NCBI GenBank assembly: GCA_913054475.1
Contig: CAJXJF010000003.1
Location: 1-52,540, forward strand
Direction: 5' to 3'
DNA length: 52,540 bases
From: an uncultured Nitratifractor sp.
Lineage (GTDB): Bacteria; Campylobacterota; Campylobacteria; Campylobacterales; Sulfurovaceae
Part shown: one piece after another, positions 35,276-44,800 of the stretch
Position numbering within the stretch: position 1 is the first letter of the stretch
Layout of the letters: every line of letters starts with the position of its first letter
The notes under the pieces: model-generated
Databases searched by the model: none
Seen by the model: only the letters and a program-made list of their open reading frames with translations
What the model was told of the DNA's origin: nothing
Position numbers and translations under genes: made by a program

Positions 35276-36087
35276 TCTTTTACCTCTCTACTCTTTATGG
35301 CCACACTCATGACGGCGACTATGACGATACTAAGAGATATCGATATCAAAATCAGCAAATCGGAACTTTCAAAAAGTAGATCTCTTCTCTCTTTCAACAG
35401 TTCTATGCCGCTTCTATCGGCCCAGTAGAATTTGAGAGAGAGAAAGACAATGGTAGTCATAAGTGCCGATACTATCGCATCCACTATACCCATCCTGAAC
35501 AAAACGGCACTGCGCAGCAGCATGGGTGCGCCGAAAATCTCCATTATTCGCATCCTCTCTTTGTGTGCCATCTGCCATACTTCCATCTGTTTGACGATGA
35601 GAAAGAGACTCACGATACTCATGAGTGCCACAAATGACCAAAAGAGCATCTTTATAAATATAAAAAGATTGTATTTGGAGCTGTGACTCTCGCCGAAAGT
35701 CTCCACCCTTTTCACCCATGGATCTTTGAGAAGCTTTTTTTCTATCTCCGCGGTATCTTCGCTATCGAGATAGTTGTTTAGATGCAGCGAGTAGAAATAC
35801 GGAAGGGCGTTTAGTATATCTCTGCCGGTTGTATTCCCCAGACCCTGAGCTATATCCTTGGCTATCTTCTTTCTTTCTATTCTTTTGGCATCGGCTATCC
35901 TGGAATCTATCTTCTTGAATTTCGCCTCATCCATCTGTTTTTTCGTCACGACGAGTATGGAGTAGTTGGCTTTGAGTTTCTCTTCGTAATTCGTAGTCAC
36001 TCTGTCGAAAACGAGGAAAAACTCTATCCCCAGCAATATCGACATCAACGGCAGAATAAACATCATATGTTCTCTAATTGACTTCAT
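35272..36087 (-). CDS. ftsX: Cell-division ABC-type permease FtsX
   Basis: The 271-residue protein has the FtsX layout: an N-terminal membrane helix (MMFILPLMSILLGIEFFLVF), a periplasmic domain (about 35-150) and three helices in the second half. MAHKERMRIMEIFGAPMLLRSAVLFRMG matches the FtsX signature around the coupling helix. With FtsE it transmits ATP energy across the membrane to EnvC at the division site. It overlaps ftsE by 14 nt and envC by 4 nt. Confidence 0.88.
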   Translation of the reverse strand: MKSIREHMMFILPLMSILLGIEFFLVFDRVTTNYEEKLKANYSILVVTKKQMDEAKFKKIDSRIADAKRIERKKIAKDIAQGLGNTTGRDILNALPYFYSLHLNNYLDSEDTAEIEKKLLKDPWVKRVETFGESHSSKYNLFIFIKMLFWSFVALMSIVSLFLIVKQMEVWQMAHKERMRIMEIFGAPMLLRSAVLFRMGIVDAIVSALMTTIVFLSLKFYWADRSGIELLKERRDLLFESSDLLILISISLSIVIVAVMSVAIKSREVKE

Positions 36088-36754
36088 AGATACCCTTGTT
36101 TTCTATTATGAGATGTCTGTACGGTATATTGAATATCGTCGGAATCCTATGCGTAACGACCACGATGGTCGAACCAAGCTGTGCACAGGCATTCTCCATC
36201 AAATCCCAGATGACATTGGAGGAGTACTCATCGAGGTTACCGGTAGGCTCGTCGGCGAGAATGAGAAAGGGATTTCTCGAAAGCGCTCTGGCTACACCGA
36301 CTCTTTGTTGCTCACCACCGCTCAACTCCAGCGGAAAGCGCTCGGCATGTTCGCTCAGTTTTACATGTCTTAGAAGTTTCTGAGCCTGGGTTTTCTGAAT
36401 ATCGATACTGTAGCCGGCGATTATCAGAGGTAGCACTACATTCTTCTCTACCGTCCACTCGTTGATGAGTTTGTAATCCTGAAAGATTATTCCCATATTG
36501 GATCTGAGCGTCTGAAGTCTGCCGTGGCTGATATTGCCCATATCGAAGCCTCCCACTACGAGAGAACCGCTTTTGGGCACCAAAGCTCCGTAGAGCGATT
36601 TGAGCAGTGTCGATTTGCCGCTTCCGCTCGGACCGGTTATAAAGACAAACTCTCCTCTCCCCACTCTAAAACTGGCATTTTTGATAATCTCTTTCTTGCC
36701 ATCGTCGTATGCCAAAGTCAGGCGTGAAGTTGCTATAACATTATTGGTGGACAT
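36074..36754 (-). CDS. ftsE: Cell-division ATPase FtsE
   Basis: ATG 36754 (GGAGAG 7 nt upstream) gives a 226-residue ATPase with Walker A ITGPSGSGKSTLLKSL, signature ELSGGEQQRVGVARALSRNP and Walker B LILADEPTGNLD, the standard FtsE length and motifs. The Q-loop MGIIFQDYKLI is also FtsE-like. It powers FtsX. Its start lies inside the last codons of trmB, so this cluster is translated as a unit. Confidence 0.95.
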   Translation of the reverse strand: MSTNNVIATSRLTLAYDDGKKEIIKNASFRVGRGEFVFITGPSGSGKSTLLKSLYGALVPKSGSLVVGGFDMGNISHGRLQTLRSNMGIIFQDYKLINEWTVEKNVVLPLIIAGYSIDIQKTQAQKLLRHVKLSEHAERFPLELSGGEQQRVGVARALSRNPFLILADEPTGNLDEYSSNVIWDLMENACAQLGSTIVVVTHRIPTIFNIPYRHLIIENKGIYEVN

Positions 36755-37925
36755 CGAGTAACTCTCCAATCTTTTTATGGGCTCTCATATTGGTCTTGTT
36801 GGCTACAGGCCTGCTCGGAAAGTAGTTCACGCTCCCATCCTCCTCTATAAAGAGATATTTATGTTCAGGTTTGTCGAAGTTTCCAAACGATACCTCCACT
36901 ATATACCCTTTGCTATACACTCTGTCGTAAACTCTTGTGAAATGTATGAAATATTCGTCGAAAACGAGAGAATCCGGCGGCAGTTTACCGATAGTTTCCG
37001 ACGATACTTTAGCGCAAAAAGAGAAATCTGTACAAATCTCTCTCTGCGGTGATTTCTCCATCGAATAGAGAGTCAGATTGTAAATGTTCTTCTCCTCTCT
37101 TCTCCATCGCGCCTCATATTTGCTCACGACGGGCAACTCTTCGTTCTTCTTCACTTCGAATCGTACCCGCTTCGCTTCGGAAAAGATCTCCAGAGCGTAT
37201 CTGTAGTAGTTTTCGCTATCCGTTCTAAGCTCCAAAATACCATCGATATCCAATACACGCAGCGCTTCCGATACGAAAGAGCTTCCTATGACCCTTCTAT
37301 GGGGCTTTTTGTCCCAAGGCACCGGGAAATGAACGAATATGGCTTCGGCCAGATTCGAAGGGAGCATCTCCAGCAAAAGCCTGGCATCGTAGTTGAGCAC
37401 CCAGATATTCTCCAGCTTTCTCAAAGCTATCTGCCTGAGTACCTGCTGTGCGGAGGGCGTATGTATCTCTATGCCTATATGCAGTCTATCGGGCTCTTTA
37501 CCCGCCTGATAGAGCAGATGGCGACCGCTACCGAATCCTACCTCGAGTGCGACTCTATCATAGGGGAAAATCCCTTTTTCAAAATCATCGATCTTTTTAT
37601 CGTATCGGGAGGCTATCGTCACCCTCTCTCTCGTACTCTCTATATTGGAGTGCAATATCTCGAGTCCGGCCTCTTTTGCAAGTGAGGCAAGTATTCTCTT
37701 TATGAGCTCCACATCCAGCGGTCGGCTTACACTGTCGCATCGCAAAAGCCACTCTTTTTCCTTTTTTTTCAACTCCAATATAAACTCTTTCCCGTTTTCA
37801 CCCACGAGAAGAAGCTCTTTCGGGCCTTTTTTGCAAACTGCCCTCTCTTTCAAAACGGAATCTCTCTTTGCGACTACGGCATCGAATCTTTGCGAATCGA
37901 AAGGTTTGACCTTGAGATGCGGCAT
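36741..37925 (-). CDS. trmB: tRNA (guanine-46-N7) methyltransferase, long form
   Basis: The SAM-binding core VALEVGFGSGRHLLYQA and IGIEIHTPSAQQVLRQIALRKLENIWVLNYDAR identify TrmB. So do IFVHFPVPWDKKPHRRVIGSSFV and the terminal tRNA-binding motif LRTDSENYYRYALEIFSEA. At 394 residues it is much longer than the roughly 240-residue E. coli enzyme. The extra N-terminal (about 120) and C-terminal (about 90) parts are, to my knowledge, typical of Campylobacterota TrmB. It methylates G46 in tRNA variable loops. It heads the cluster with ftsE. Confidence 0.92.
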   Translation of the reverse strand: MPHLKVKPFDSQRFDAVVAKRDSVLKERAVCKKGPKELLLVGENGKEFILELKKKEKEWLLRCDSVSRPLDVELIKRILASLAKEAGLEILHSNIESTRERVTIASRYDKKIDDFEKGIFPYDRVALEVGFGSGRHLLYQAGKEPDRLHIGIEIHTPSAQQVLRQIALRKLENIWVLNYDARLLLEMLPSNLAEAIFVHFPVPWDKKPHRRVIGSSFVSEALRVLDIDGILELRTDSENYYRYALEIFSEAKRVRFEVKKNEELPVVSKYEARWRREEKNIYNLTLYSMEKSPQREICTDFSFCAKVSSETIGKLPPDSLVFDEYFIHFTRVYDRVYSKGYIVEVSFGNFDKPEHKYLFIEEDGSVNYFPSRPVANKTNMRAHKKIGELLDVHQ

Positions 37926-37936
37926 ACGATACTCCT

Positions 37937-38623
37937 CTACTCTATAGTCACTGTCGCAGCCTCACTCGCATCGGATCTGAATCCATCCGCACTTCTGGCA
38001 ATTATACGATAGCTGTATCTCCTACCCTTGGCGGCCGACATATCGATATACTCGGGACTCAAGCGCCCCTTTACATTGGCCAGATATTTCCACTCTCTTC
38101 CTTCGAGTCTGCGCTCGATGATATAATCGTGGATTCTCGGATCGGGATGGGGAGTCCAAAGTAGTTTCACGACTCCTTTATCGACTATGAAAGCCTTGAA
38201 GAAATCGACCGGAGGAAACGGACTTTTGGTCTTGACGCTCACTATCTTTCCCGGGGAGGAGCCGTAAAACAGACCGTAGGGTTTGAAGGTATAGAGATAT
38301 TTGCGGTTGGGTTTTATATCTGTATCCACGAAATGTGTGGCATAGCGATTTCCTATAGTGGCGATTTTGACATATCTCTGTTTGCTACCCTTGCCCGGTA
38401 CGGCTCTATAGACATCCACCCCTTCCACTCTTTTGTCTTGAATCTCGGACCACTCGAAACCGACACTCGTCTTGTCCACAATAGTCTTTACCTCTTTTAT
38501 CACAGGCATGGACGGATCAACCTTTAGAGCCGTCATACTTTCAACTTCAGAACAACCTGTCGCAATCAGCGAAGCTATCACCGCCGAAGAGATCATCAAG
38601 CCTCTTTTCGATCCACTTTTCAT
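37937..38623 (-). CDS. Lipoprotein with fibronectin type III domains
   Basis: The 228-residue protein has a lipoprotein signal ending in LIATGCSE. Two FN3-type units follow, at about residues 38-130 (VDKTSVGFEWSEIQ...YRAVPGKGSKQRYVKIATIG...HFVDTDIKPNRKYLYTFKPYG) and 135-228 (GVVKLLWTPHP...YIIERRLEGREWKYLANVKG...YIDMSAAKGRRYSYRIIARSADG). It probably acts in protein or glycan contacts at the outer membrane. GAGAGGAGCG 8 nt before ATG supports the start, so it truly overlaps the rluD 3' end by 77 nt. trmB follows 11 nt downstream. Confidence 0.78.
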   Translation of the reverse strand: MKSGSKRGLMISSAVIASLIATGCSEVESMTALKVDPSMPVIKEVKTIVDKTSVGFEWSEIQDKRVEGVDVYRAVPGKGSKQRYVKIATIGNRYATHFVDTDIKPNRKYLYTFKPYGLFYGSSPGKIVSVKTKSPFPPVDFFKAFIVDKGVVKLLWTPHPDPRIHDYIIERRLEGREWKYLANVKGRLSPEYIDMSAAKGRRYSYRIIARSADGFRSDASEAATVTIE

Positions 38624-39536
38624 CCGTTTCGCTCCTCTCGTAATTTTTTTTCAGGTAGGTATTCATATCTTCCGGTAGAGGTGCTTTTATCTCCATCCTC
38701 TTCCCACTCGCCGGATGGGTGAAATAGAGTCTGAAGGCATGTAGAAATATTCTATCTTTCATATTTATCGCTCCTCTATAGCCATAGAGTTCATCTGCGA
38801 GGATATGTCGCCCTATACTGGATAGATGAACTCTTATCTGATGTGTTCTACCCGTATGCAGGCGCGCCGCCACGAGCTCGGTCGTACCGCTTGCGCATCG
38901 GGCTATCTTGGCGAAATCCGTCTTTGCGTATCTACCGTCGGGTACTACGGCCATCTTCAGACGATTGGACGGATTTCTTCCTATTGATCTTTCGATTGTA
39001 AGATTATCCTTCAAAGGGTAATCTATTATCGCGAGATAGTATCTACCCATACTCTTGTTTTGAAGCTGGAGAGAGAGCCTGCTATGTGTATCGTTGTTTT
39101 TCGCCACAAGCAGAGCACCACTGGTAACCTTGTCGATACGGTGGACTATACCGTATCTCTCCTCTCCCGCGATTGTGGAGAGAGATATCCCCTTGGCTAC
39201 AAGCCAATCTACGACAGTAGCATCTTTTACCGAAGGGGCGGGATGCACGACCACACCAGCAGGTTTGTCGAGTACGAGAAGCTCTTCATCTTCATAGAGA
39301 ATTTTCATATCGAAATCGACGGGAGCGGCCTCTTTTTTTTCCGCCTCGATGAAACTGTAGGTTATTTTCTGACCCTCGTGTATCTTGTACGAGCTCTTTT
39401 CAACCACCACTCCATCGACTTCGACAAAACCGCCCTCTATAAGTTTGGCTATCTGACTTCTGCTTTGCGACAATGATTGGGATAGAACCTTGTCGAGCCT
39501 TCCTCCCCTCTCGACACTCAACTCTCCATGCTTCAA
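38547..39536 (-). CDS. rluD: Ribosomal large-subunit pseudouridine synthase (RluD family)
   Basis: The 329-residue enzyme has an N-terminal S4 domain (RLDKVLSQSLSQSRSQIAKLIEGGFVEVDG). The RluA-class catalytic domain has the catalytic Asp in GIVHRIDKVTSGALLVAKN, with HTGRTHQIRVHLSSIGRHILADELYG after it. RluD makes pseudouridines in helix 69 of 23S rRNA, but RluC or RluA-like specificity cannot be excluded. A C-terminal tail of about 30 residues overlaps the FN3 lipoprotein gene in another frame. Confidence 0.85.
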   Translation of the reverse strand: MKHGELSVERGGRLDKVLSQSLSQSRSQIAKLIEGGFVEVDGVVVEKSSYKIHEGQKITYSFIEAEKKEAAPVDFDMKILYEDEELLVLDKPAGVVVHPAPSVKDATVVDWLVAKGISLSTIAGEERYGIVHRIDKVTSGALLVAKNNDTHSRLSLQLQNKSMGRYYLAIIDYPLKDNLTIERSIGRNPSNRLKMAVVPDGRYAKTDFAKIARCASGTTELVAARLHTGRTHQIRVHLSSIGRHILADELYGYRGAINMKDRIFLHAFRLYFTHPASGKRMEIKAPLPEDMNTYLKKNYERSETDEKWIEKRLDDLFGGDSFADCDRLF

Positions 39537-39581
39537 CTACTACCTTTTTTTGAGTACGATAGCACAAAAACGGTTAATGCA

Positions 39582-39595
39582 ATATTAATTAATAT
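39582..39595. repeat. 14-bp perfect palindrome ATATTAATTAATAT
   Basis: It lies in the 62-bp gap between the PagL-like stop and rluD. It is A/T-only, so it could be chance, a minor operator or a promoter element. Confidence 0.3.
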
Positions 39596-39598
39596 CTC

Positions 39599-40123
39599 CT
39601 AAAAAGTATGACTAAGTTGCAACAAGAAGATATCTATTCCGTCATTGGGTTCTGCGATATTGGCATTTGAGTAGTGCATATATCTGATTACGATATCAAA
39701 AGGCTCTCTCTTGATACCTATGCCAATTCTATCTTCGAATAGAAAAGAGCTCGAAAGATCTCTATTCTCTATGACGGTTTTACTAAAGAGCGATATTCCG
39801 ATTCCCGCTTCGAGATAGGGTCTATACTCGTATGGAGAATTTATCTCATAGACGAAAACCGGCGAAAAGGAGATCCCCGCATTGTGCTCTCCGTTTCGAG
39901 CCTTCCAATAGTTGGCACTCCACTCGTAATAGCCGCTGAGATAGCCGAAATCCGAATCAAGCCACTTGGATTGAAAATCTCTTTTTATACCTATCCTGTA
40001 TATATCGATATTGTCTTTACTCTGACCATAACCGATAGTCACACTTTTCGCCGCCCCACCCTCGGCACTCAATGAAGACAAAGCAGCAACCGACAGAAGA
40101 AAACACAAAGAAATACTTTTCAT
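39599..40123 (-). CDS. PagL-like lipid A 3-O-deacylase
   Basis: The 174-residue protein begins with a signal peptide (MKSISLCFLLSVAALSSLSAEG). It continues as alternating beta strands and ends in Phe, the pattern of an outer-membrane barrel (LQLSHTF). The stretch IRYMHYSNANIAEPNDGIDIF matches PagL, whose His and Ser in HxSN are catalytic. PagL removes the 3-O acyl chain of lipid A and thereby lowers endotoxin recognition. ATG 40123 has AGGA 6 nt upstream. A minus-strand TATAAT at 40169-40174 is a likely promoter, and it overlaps the end of the next gene. Confidence 0.72.
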   Translation of the reverse strand: MKSISLCFLLSVAALSSLSAEGGAAKSVTIGYGQSKDNIDIYRIGIKRDFQSKWLDSDFGYLSGYYEWSANYWKARNGEHNAGISFSPVFVYEINSPYEYRPYLEAGIGISLFSKTVIENRDLSSSFLFEDRIGIGIKREPFDIVIRYMHYSNANIAEPNDGIDIFLLQLSHTF

Positions 40124-40168
40124 GCTCATTCCTATAGTCCGATGGACAAGATTTTAATATTAATAAGT

Positions 40169-40174
40169 ATTATA
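40169..40174 (-). promoter_or_regulatory. -10 box of PagL-like gene
   Basis: Minus-strand TATAAT lies 45 bp before the chosen ATG, across the stop codon of the upstream GGDEF/EAL gene. Confidence 0.4.
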
Positions 40175-42311
40175 ATCTCCCTATCCTGAGATTTTCCTTG
40201 ATACACTCTATCTCTCCGAGAGGTTTGCCGATATGGTAACCTTGGGCATAGTCTATTCCTATCGCCCGAACCATTTGCAAAACAGATTCGCTATGCACAT
40301 ATTCAGCGACAGTCTTGAAACCGGCCTCTTTGGCGAAGGTTACGATGGTACGCACTATCAATTGGGCGTGAGTGTCGTGGTCGATTCTGTGTATGAGCGT
40401 GCCATCAATCTTGATGATATCTATATCGAGTGCGAGGATATTCTCGAAGTTGGAGTATCCGCTTCCGAAGTCGTCTATCGCCACCTTGCAACCGAATTTG
40501 CGTACCTCTTTTATAAAATCCTTGACTATCGCATAGTCATATATCTCTTCGCTCTCGAGAATTTCCAGCGTAATCTTCGAAGCGCTCTCTCCTGCATCTT
40601 CGAGAAGTCCGAGTATAAGATTTCTATCTTTTTGATTATACATATCGCCGGCAGATATATTCACACTGAAAGTATAACTGCATCCATGTGCGACCTCGAG
40701 TGTTCTTTTCAACATCTCATATGTCACCATACCGCTAAGCTTAGCCATTTTGGTCGCCTCGAGAAAATTTTCGGGCTTCATGACCTTTGAGTTCAATACG
40801 ATTCGCGCAAGTGCCTCGAAGTGTGTAATCTCTCCTTTGTGCATATCCATCAGAGGTTGGAAGTATGGTATCACCGTATCTTTTCGTTTTTCTAACAAAG
40901 CTTTTTTCAGCTCTCTGATAGTAGCGAGATTCCTCTCTATCTCGCTCCTGTTGTCGAGAGATTCGTTATAGATCGCTGTACGCTCTCTTTCGGATCTTTT
41001 GACATGTTTCAAGGCGATATCGGCTGTCTCGAAGAGTCTTTCTCTATCGTCGCTCGCACCAATCGATATCGAAATATCGAAAGTTATATCATCGATTTTA
41101 ATCTCTTCGTTTTCTACGAAAAGATAAGTCCTCTGCACTATCTCATCTATACTCGACGATGTGGACGAAGCGTCGTACAAGATCCCGAAATCATCGCCTC
41201 CGAGTCTATATAGGCTCATCGATTCCGAACTTCGCGCGATGAATCTCGACAATACACCTGCGAACCTCACCAACACTTTGTCTCCCATATCCGTACCGTA
41301 GAAATCGTTGATATGCTGGAAACGATCTATGTTTACAAGTATAAGCACAGGGCTCTTCAAGCCATCTTTCTCTTGCGCGAAAGCCACCCTGTTTTCAAGT
41401 CCTGTCAGAGAATCGGTCATCAAAGACTTCATCAAAACCGTATGAAGCTTGTCGAGTCTCCTATTCTCTTTCTCGACTCTAAATATGAAATAGATGACAA
41501 TCGAAAGCGAAAGGAGATACAAAAGCAACATGATCTGAACGGTATATTCTATGGTGGATAGCTCTCTCCTCGAACCGTCTTGATAGCTTTTGAGTATTTC
41601 GGAGCTTTTTTGTTTCAATTTGTCGTCGGTCAAATCTTGAAAAATCTCTATATACTCCGGAAATAGTTCTACAAAGAGTCGAACATGTCTCGAAATGGTC
41701 CTAAGTAGGGCTCTTTTTTCATTTTTGTATCTCTTTGCATATCTCTGCAACTCTTCGGCATATCCGCTCATATCGTGTAAGAAGTCGGGATCTTGCGCAT
41801 TTTTGGCTATCGAGACGGTAACACTGATTCGTGAAAGCAACAGCAATACCTTTTTCTCCTCCTCTTTCGAAGAGTCGAAAAGCTCGAAAGCTCGTAGATG
41901 AAGTGTCTGTATATAGAGAGCACTGTTTTTTATGGAGCCATTTAGGCGAACGAATCTTTCGACCTTCGAGACGAATTTATCGAAATCTTTTCTAAAATCG
42001 AGCAATTTCCAATATGCCTGTAGGTAGGATCCCTTTTTCAGAGAGCTGTCGCTATACAATCTCTCAATCGTTTCGCAAGCACGCTTCAACTCTTCGTTGA
42101 GTATATCGTAATTGAAGTAGAGAAGAATACCGTTTTTCAAAAGATCGGCTCTTATTTCGTTCAAAGTATTCTCGAGACTCATCAACTCTTTACCTACTCT
42201 ACGAGTCTCTTTATAGTACGATTCGGTAAAGCTATCGGTGAACAAGAAGATAACTACCCCGGCAAGTGCGGCCAATAGCGCCAATATAAGTCTCATCGAA
42301 ACCCAAGCCAT
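40170..42311 (-). CDS. Membrane GGDEF/EAL cyclic-di-GMP protein
   Basis: From ATG 42311, the first base after one nucleotide past the upstream stop, the protein has 713 residues. An N-terminal helix and a second near residue 275 bracket a helical periplasmic sensor resembling the DAHL-type domain. The GGDEF domain has RLGGDDFGIL, so its signature is GGDDF instead of GGDEF/GGEEF. The EAL domain keeps FEALARI, FSVNISAGDM, LEILESEE, AIDDFGSGYSNF and a Lys in DIIKIDG, so cyclic-di-GMP phosphodiesterase activity is likely. It is co-transcribed with the peroxidase, hinting at redox or haem-linked signalling. Confidence 0.85.
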   Translation of the reverse strand: MAWVSMRLILALLAALAGVVIFLFTDSFTESYYKETRRVGKELMSLENTLNEIRADLLKNGILLYFNYDILNEELKRACETIERLYSDSSLKKGSYLQAYWKLLDFRKDFDKFVSKVERFVRLNGSIKNSALYIQTLHLRAFELFDSSKEEEKKVLLLLSRISVTVSIAKNAQDPDFLHDMSGYAEELQRYAKRYKNEKRALLRTISRHVRLFVELFPEYIEIFQDLTDDKLKQKSSEILKSYQDGSRRELSTIEYTVQIMLLLYLLSLSIVIYFIFRVEKENRRLDKLHTVLMKSLMTDSLTGLENRVAFAQEKDGLKSPVLILVNIDRFQHINDFYGTDMGDKVLVRFAGVLSRFIARSSESMSLYRLGGDDFGILYDASSTSSSIDEIVQRTYLFVENEEIKIDDITFDISISIGASDDRERLFETADIALKHVKRSERERTAIYNESLDNRSEIERNLATIRELKKALLEKRKDTVIPYFQPLMDMHKGEITHFEALARIVLNSKVMKPENFLEATKMAKLSGMVTYEMLKRTLEVAHGCSYTFSVNISAGDMYNQKDRNLILGLLEDAGESASKITLEILESEEIYDYAIVKDFIKEVRKFGCKVAIDDFGSGYSNFENILALDIDIIKIDGTLIHRIDHDTHAQLIVRTIVTFAKEAGFKTVAEYVHSESVLQMVRAIGIDYAQGYHIGKPLGEIECIKENLRIGRL

Positions 42312-42312
42312 C

Positions 42313-43257
42313 CTACAAACCACCCTTTCGTAGGCTCTTCGGGATCTCACCGGTGAGAGTTTGCAAAAAAGCCTTCAAAAGTGCAATCTCCCTTTTGCTC
42401 AATTTAAATCCCAAATTGTAATAGCCCATTTTCGCAAGAGCCTCTTCGAGCGTGGCGGCACTGCCGTCGTGAAAATAGGGAGCCGTTACGGCTATATTTC
42501 TGAGCGAAGGTACCTTATATACATTCTTGTCATCCTCTCTTTTACTGATTGAGAACCTATCTGGACTATCTTCACTCCACGGATAGGGATTGATTAGACC
42601 CATTTTCTGATAACTGTTGCCGCCGACATTCGTTCCGTTATGGCAAGTTATACATCCAAGAGTCTTGAAAAGCCTATAACCCTCTTTCTCCTCTTCGCTC
42701 AAATCGATCTCGCCTCTGAGATATCTATCGAATCTGGAATTTGGGGTTATGAGCGTCTTTTCGAACTCCGCTATCGCATCTAGGACATCTCTATACTCTA
42801 TCTCTTTCTTCCCATATACCTTCTCAAACTCTTTTATGTATGAACTATCGTTGCGCAAATACCTCAACACTCCCTGCGAATCGTTATGCATCTCGACCGG
42901 ATTCTCTATGGGAGCGGCGGCTTGCCGAGCCAAATCCGCGGCACTGCCGTTGTACATCTGTCTGAAGTTGAATACACTATTGAAAACCGTGGGGCTGTTT
43001 CGATTTCCCTCTCGTCCTCCCACTCCATACGAAAATTTACCAACATCTGCTCCATTATTGATCCTGTGGCAGTTGGCGCAGGATACACTTCCGTCGCTGG
43101 AGAGTTTCGTATCGAAAAAGAGTCTCTTTCCGAGTCTGGCCTTGTCCGTATCGTATTGAATATCGGATGGAATCGGACTAATCGGCTCCTCGGATAGACA
43201 ACCGATTGTACTTACGAATATCGATATTACGACAAAAATTCCAAAATAAGGCGACAC
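42313..43257 (-). CDS. Di-haem cytochrome c peroxidase (CCP/MauG family)
   Basis: The 314-residue exported protein has an N-terminal lipoprotein-like signal (FVSTIGC). Haem c sites follow at CANCH near residue 60 and CITCH near 205. RLGKRLFFDTKLSSDGSVSC and VPSLRNIAVTAPYFHDGS are signatures of bacterial CCP/MauG proteins. It most likely reduces hydrogen peroxide in the periplasm with electrons from small cytochromes, downstream of the bc1 complex in this organism. The GGDEF/EAL gene begins 1 nt after its stop. Confidence 0.9.
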   Translation of the reverse strand: MSPYFGIFVVISIFVSTIGCLSEEPISPIPSDIQYDTDKARLGKRLFFDTKLSSDGSVSCANCHRINNGADVGKFSYGVGGREGNRNSPTVFNSVFNFRQMYNGSAADLARQAAAPIENPVEMHNDSQGVLRYLRNDSSYIKEFEKVYGKKEIEYRDVLDAIAEFEKTLITPNSRFDRYLRGEIDLSEEEKEGYRLFKTLGCITCHNGTNVGGNSYQKMGLINPYPWSEDSPDRFSISKREDDKNVYKVPSLRNIAVTAPYFHDGSAATLEEALAKMGYYNLGFKLSKREIALLKAFLQTLTGEIPKSLRKGGL

Positions 43258-43274
43258 CCTTTCTCCTCTGTCTT

Positions 43275-43295
43275 CTATCTTTTTTCCGAAGATAG
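43275..43295. repeat. Inverted repeat between CCP and gatB
   Basis: CTATCTT-N7-AAGATAG lies in the divergent region, 18 bp before the CCP start codon and 28 bp upstream of the gatB -10 box. It could be an operator for the peroxidase gene or a leader hairpin. Confidence 0.35.
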
Positions 43296-43322
43296 TTCAT
43301 CTCCTTCAAACCATCCTGACGC

Positions 43323-43328
43323 TATAAT
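43323..43328 (+). promoter_or_regulatory. -10 box of gatB
   Basis: TATAAT lies 42 bp before the gatB ATG. Confidence 0.55.
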
Positions 43329-43369
43329 AACTCATTATATGGAGATTTTGTCTTAAAGGATGACTTGAA

Positions 43370-44800
43370 ATGTTTGAAACGATCATCGGCTTGGAGGTTC
43401 ATGTACAACTAAATACGAAATCCAAGATTTTCTGTTCATGCCCGACCAGCTTCGCCGAACAGCAGAATACAAATACATGCCCGACCTGCTTGGGGCTTCC
43501 CGGAGCGCTTCCAGTATTGAACAAAGAGGCTGTGAAAAAGGCGGTCAGCTTCGGCTATGCCGTAAACGCCACCATCAACAGGCGTTCCATCTTCAATAGA
43601 AAAAGCTACTTCTATCCCGACAGTCCCAAAGCCTATCAGATATCGCAATTCGATGTACCTATAGTGGAAAAGGGGGAGCTCTTCATCGGCGATGGCAGAG
43701 GCGGAGAGAAACGCATAGGAATAACGAGGGCCCATCTCGAGGCGGATGCCGGCAAGAGTATCCATGACGGCGATATCTCTCTTGTGGACCTCAACCGCGC
43801 CGACACCCCTTTGCTCGAGATTGTGAGCGAACCAGATATGCGCAGTTCGGACGAGGCCGTAGAGTATCTGAAAAAACTTCACGCCATCGTGAGATATCTC
43901 GATATCAGCGACGCCAACATGCAGGAGGGCTCTTTCCGCTGCGATGTCAATGTCTCCATTCGTCCCAAAGGGAGCGAGAAATTCGGTACGAGGGTGGAGA
44001 TAAAAAATCTGAACTCCTTCAGATTCGTAAAACAGGCGATAGAGTACGAGGTGCAGAGGCAGATAGAGGCCTGGGAGGACGGTATATACGATGAAGAGGT
44101 CTGGCAGGAGACGAGACTTTTCGATACAGCCAAAGGTATGACCAAATCCATGAGGGGCAAAGAGGAGAGCGCGGACTACAGATACTTCCCCGACCCTGAC
44201 CTAAGACCGGTGGTGGTGGATGACGAAATGATGCGTATTGCCGGAGAAATTCCCGAACTCCCCGACGCGAAGGTGAAAAGATATGTCGAAGAGTTTGGAA
44301 TCAAGAGAGTCGATGCTCTGGTAATCACGGCGGTCAAAGAGATGGCATACTACTTCGAAGAGATGATGGAAAAGGGCATAAGCGCCAAAAACGCCGTCAC
44401 ATGGCTTACTTCCGAGCTCTTGGGCAGACTCAACAAGAGTGGCCTAGATATAAGCGACTCACCGGTGGATGCCGCCACACTCGCGCAACTCGTCTCGAAG
44501 ATAGAAGACGGCACCATCTCAGGAAAAGGAGCGAAGGAGATACTCGATTATATGATGCTCGAAGAGGAGAGGGATATCGAAAAGCTCATAGAGAAACTCG
44601 GTCTCGAACAGATGAGTGACGATAGCGCCATTCTCGGCATAATAGACGAGGTACTCCAGGCCAACGAAAGCAAAGTGGAGGAGTATAGAGGCGGCAAGGA
44701 GAAGCTCTTCGGATTCTTCGTGGGACAGGTGATGAAGGCGAGCAAGGGTACGGCCAACCCAGCGAAGGTGAATCAGCTTCTAAGAGAGCGCCTCGGCTGA
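43370..44800 (+). CDS. gatB: Asp/Glu-tRNA amidotransferase subunit B
   Basis: GatB with GatA and GatC amidates misacylated Glu-tRNAGln and Asp-tRNAAsn. The 476 residues begin [22 protein letters not shown]. They continue with the zinc-binding [17 protein letters not shown], then the kinase site [34 protein letters not shown] and the C-terminal YqeY-like tail ([23 protein letters not shown]). GATC-dependent amidation is standard in this phylum. The stop overlaps the K+ channel ATG by one base. Confidence 0.97.
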   Translation: MFETIIGLEVHVQLNTKSKIFCSCPTSFAEQQNTNTCPTCLGLPGALPVLNKEAVKKAVSFGYAVNATINRRSIFNRKSYFYPDSPKAYQISQFDVPIVEKGELFIGDGRGGEKRIGITRAHLEADAGKSIHDGDISLVDLNRADTPLLEIVSEPDMRSSDEAVEYLKKLHAIVRYLDISDANMQEGSFRCDVNVSIRPKGSEKFGTRVEIKNLNSFRFVKQAIEYEVQRQIEAWEDGIYDEEVWQETRLFDTAKGMTKSMRGKEESADYRYFPDPDLRPVVVDDEMMRIAGEIPELPDAKVKRYVEEFGIKRVDALVITAVKEMAYYFEEMMEKGISAKNAVTWLTSELLGRLNKSGLDISDSPVDAATLAQLVSKIEDGTISGKGAKEILDYMMLEEERDIEKLIEKLGLEQMSDDSAILGIIDEVLQANESKVEEYRGGKEKLFGFFVGQVMKASKGTANPAKVNQLLRERLG

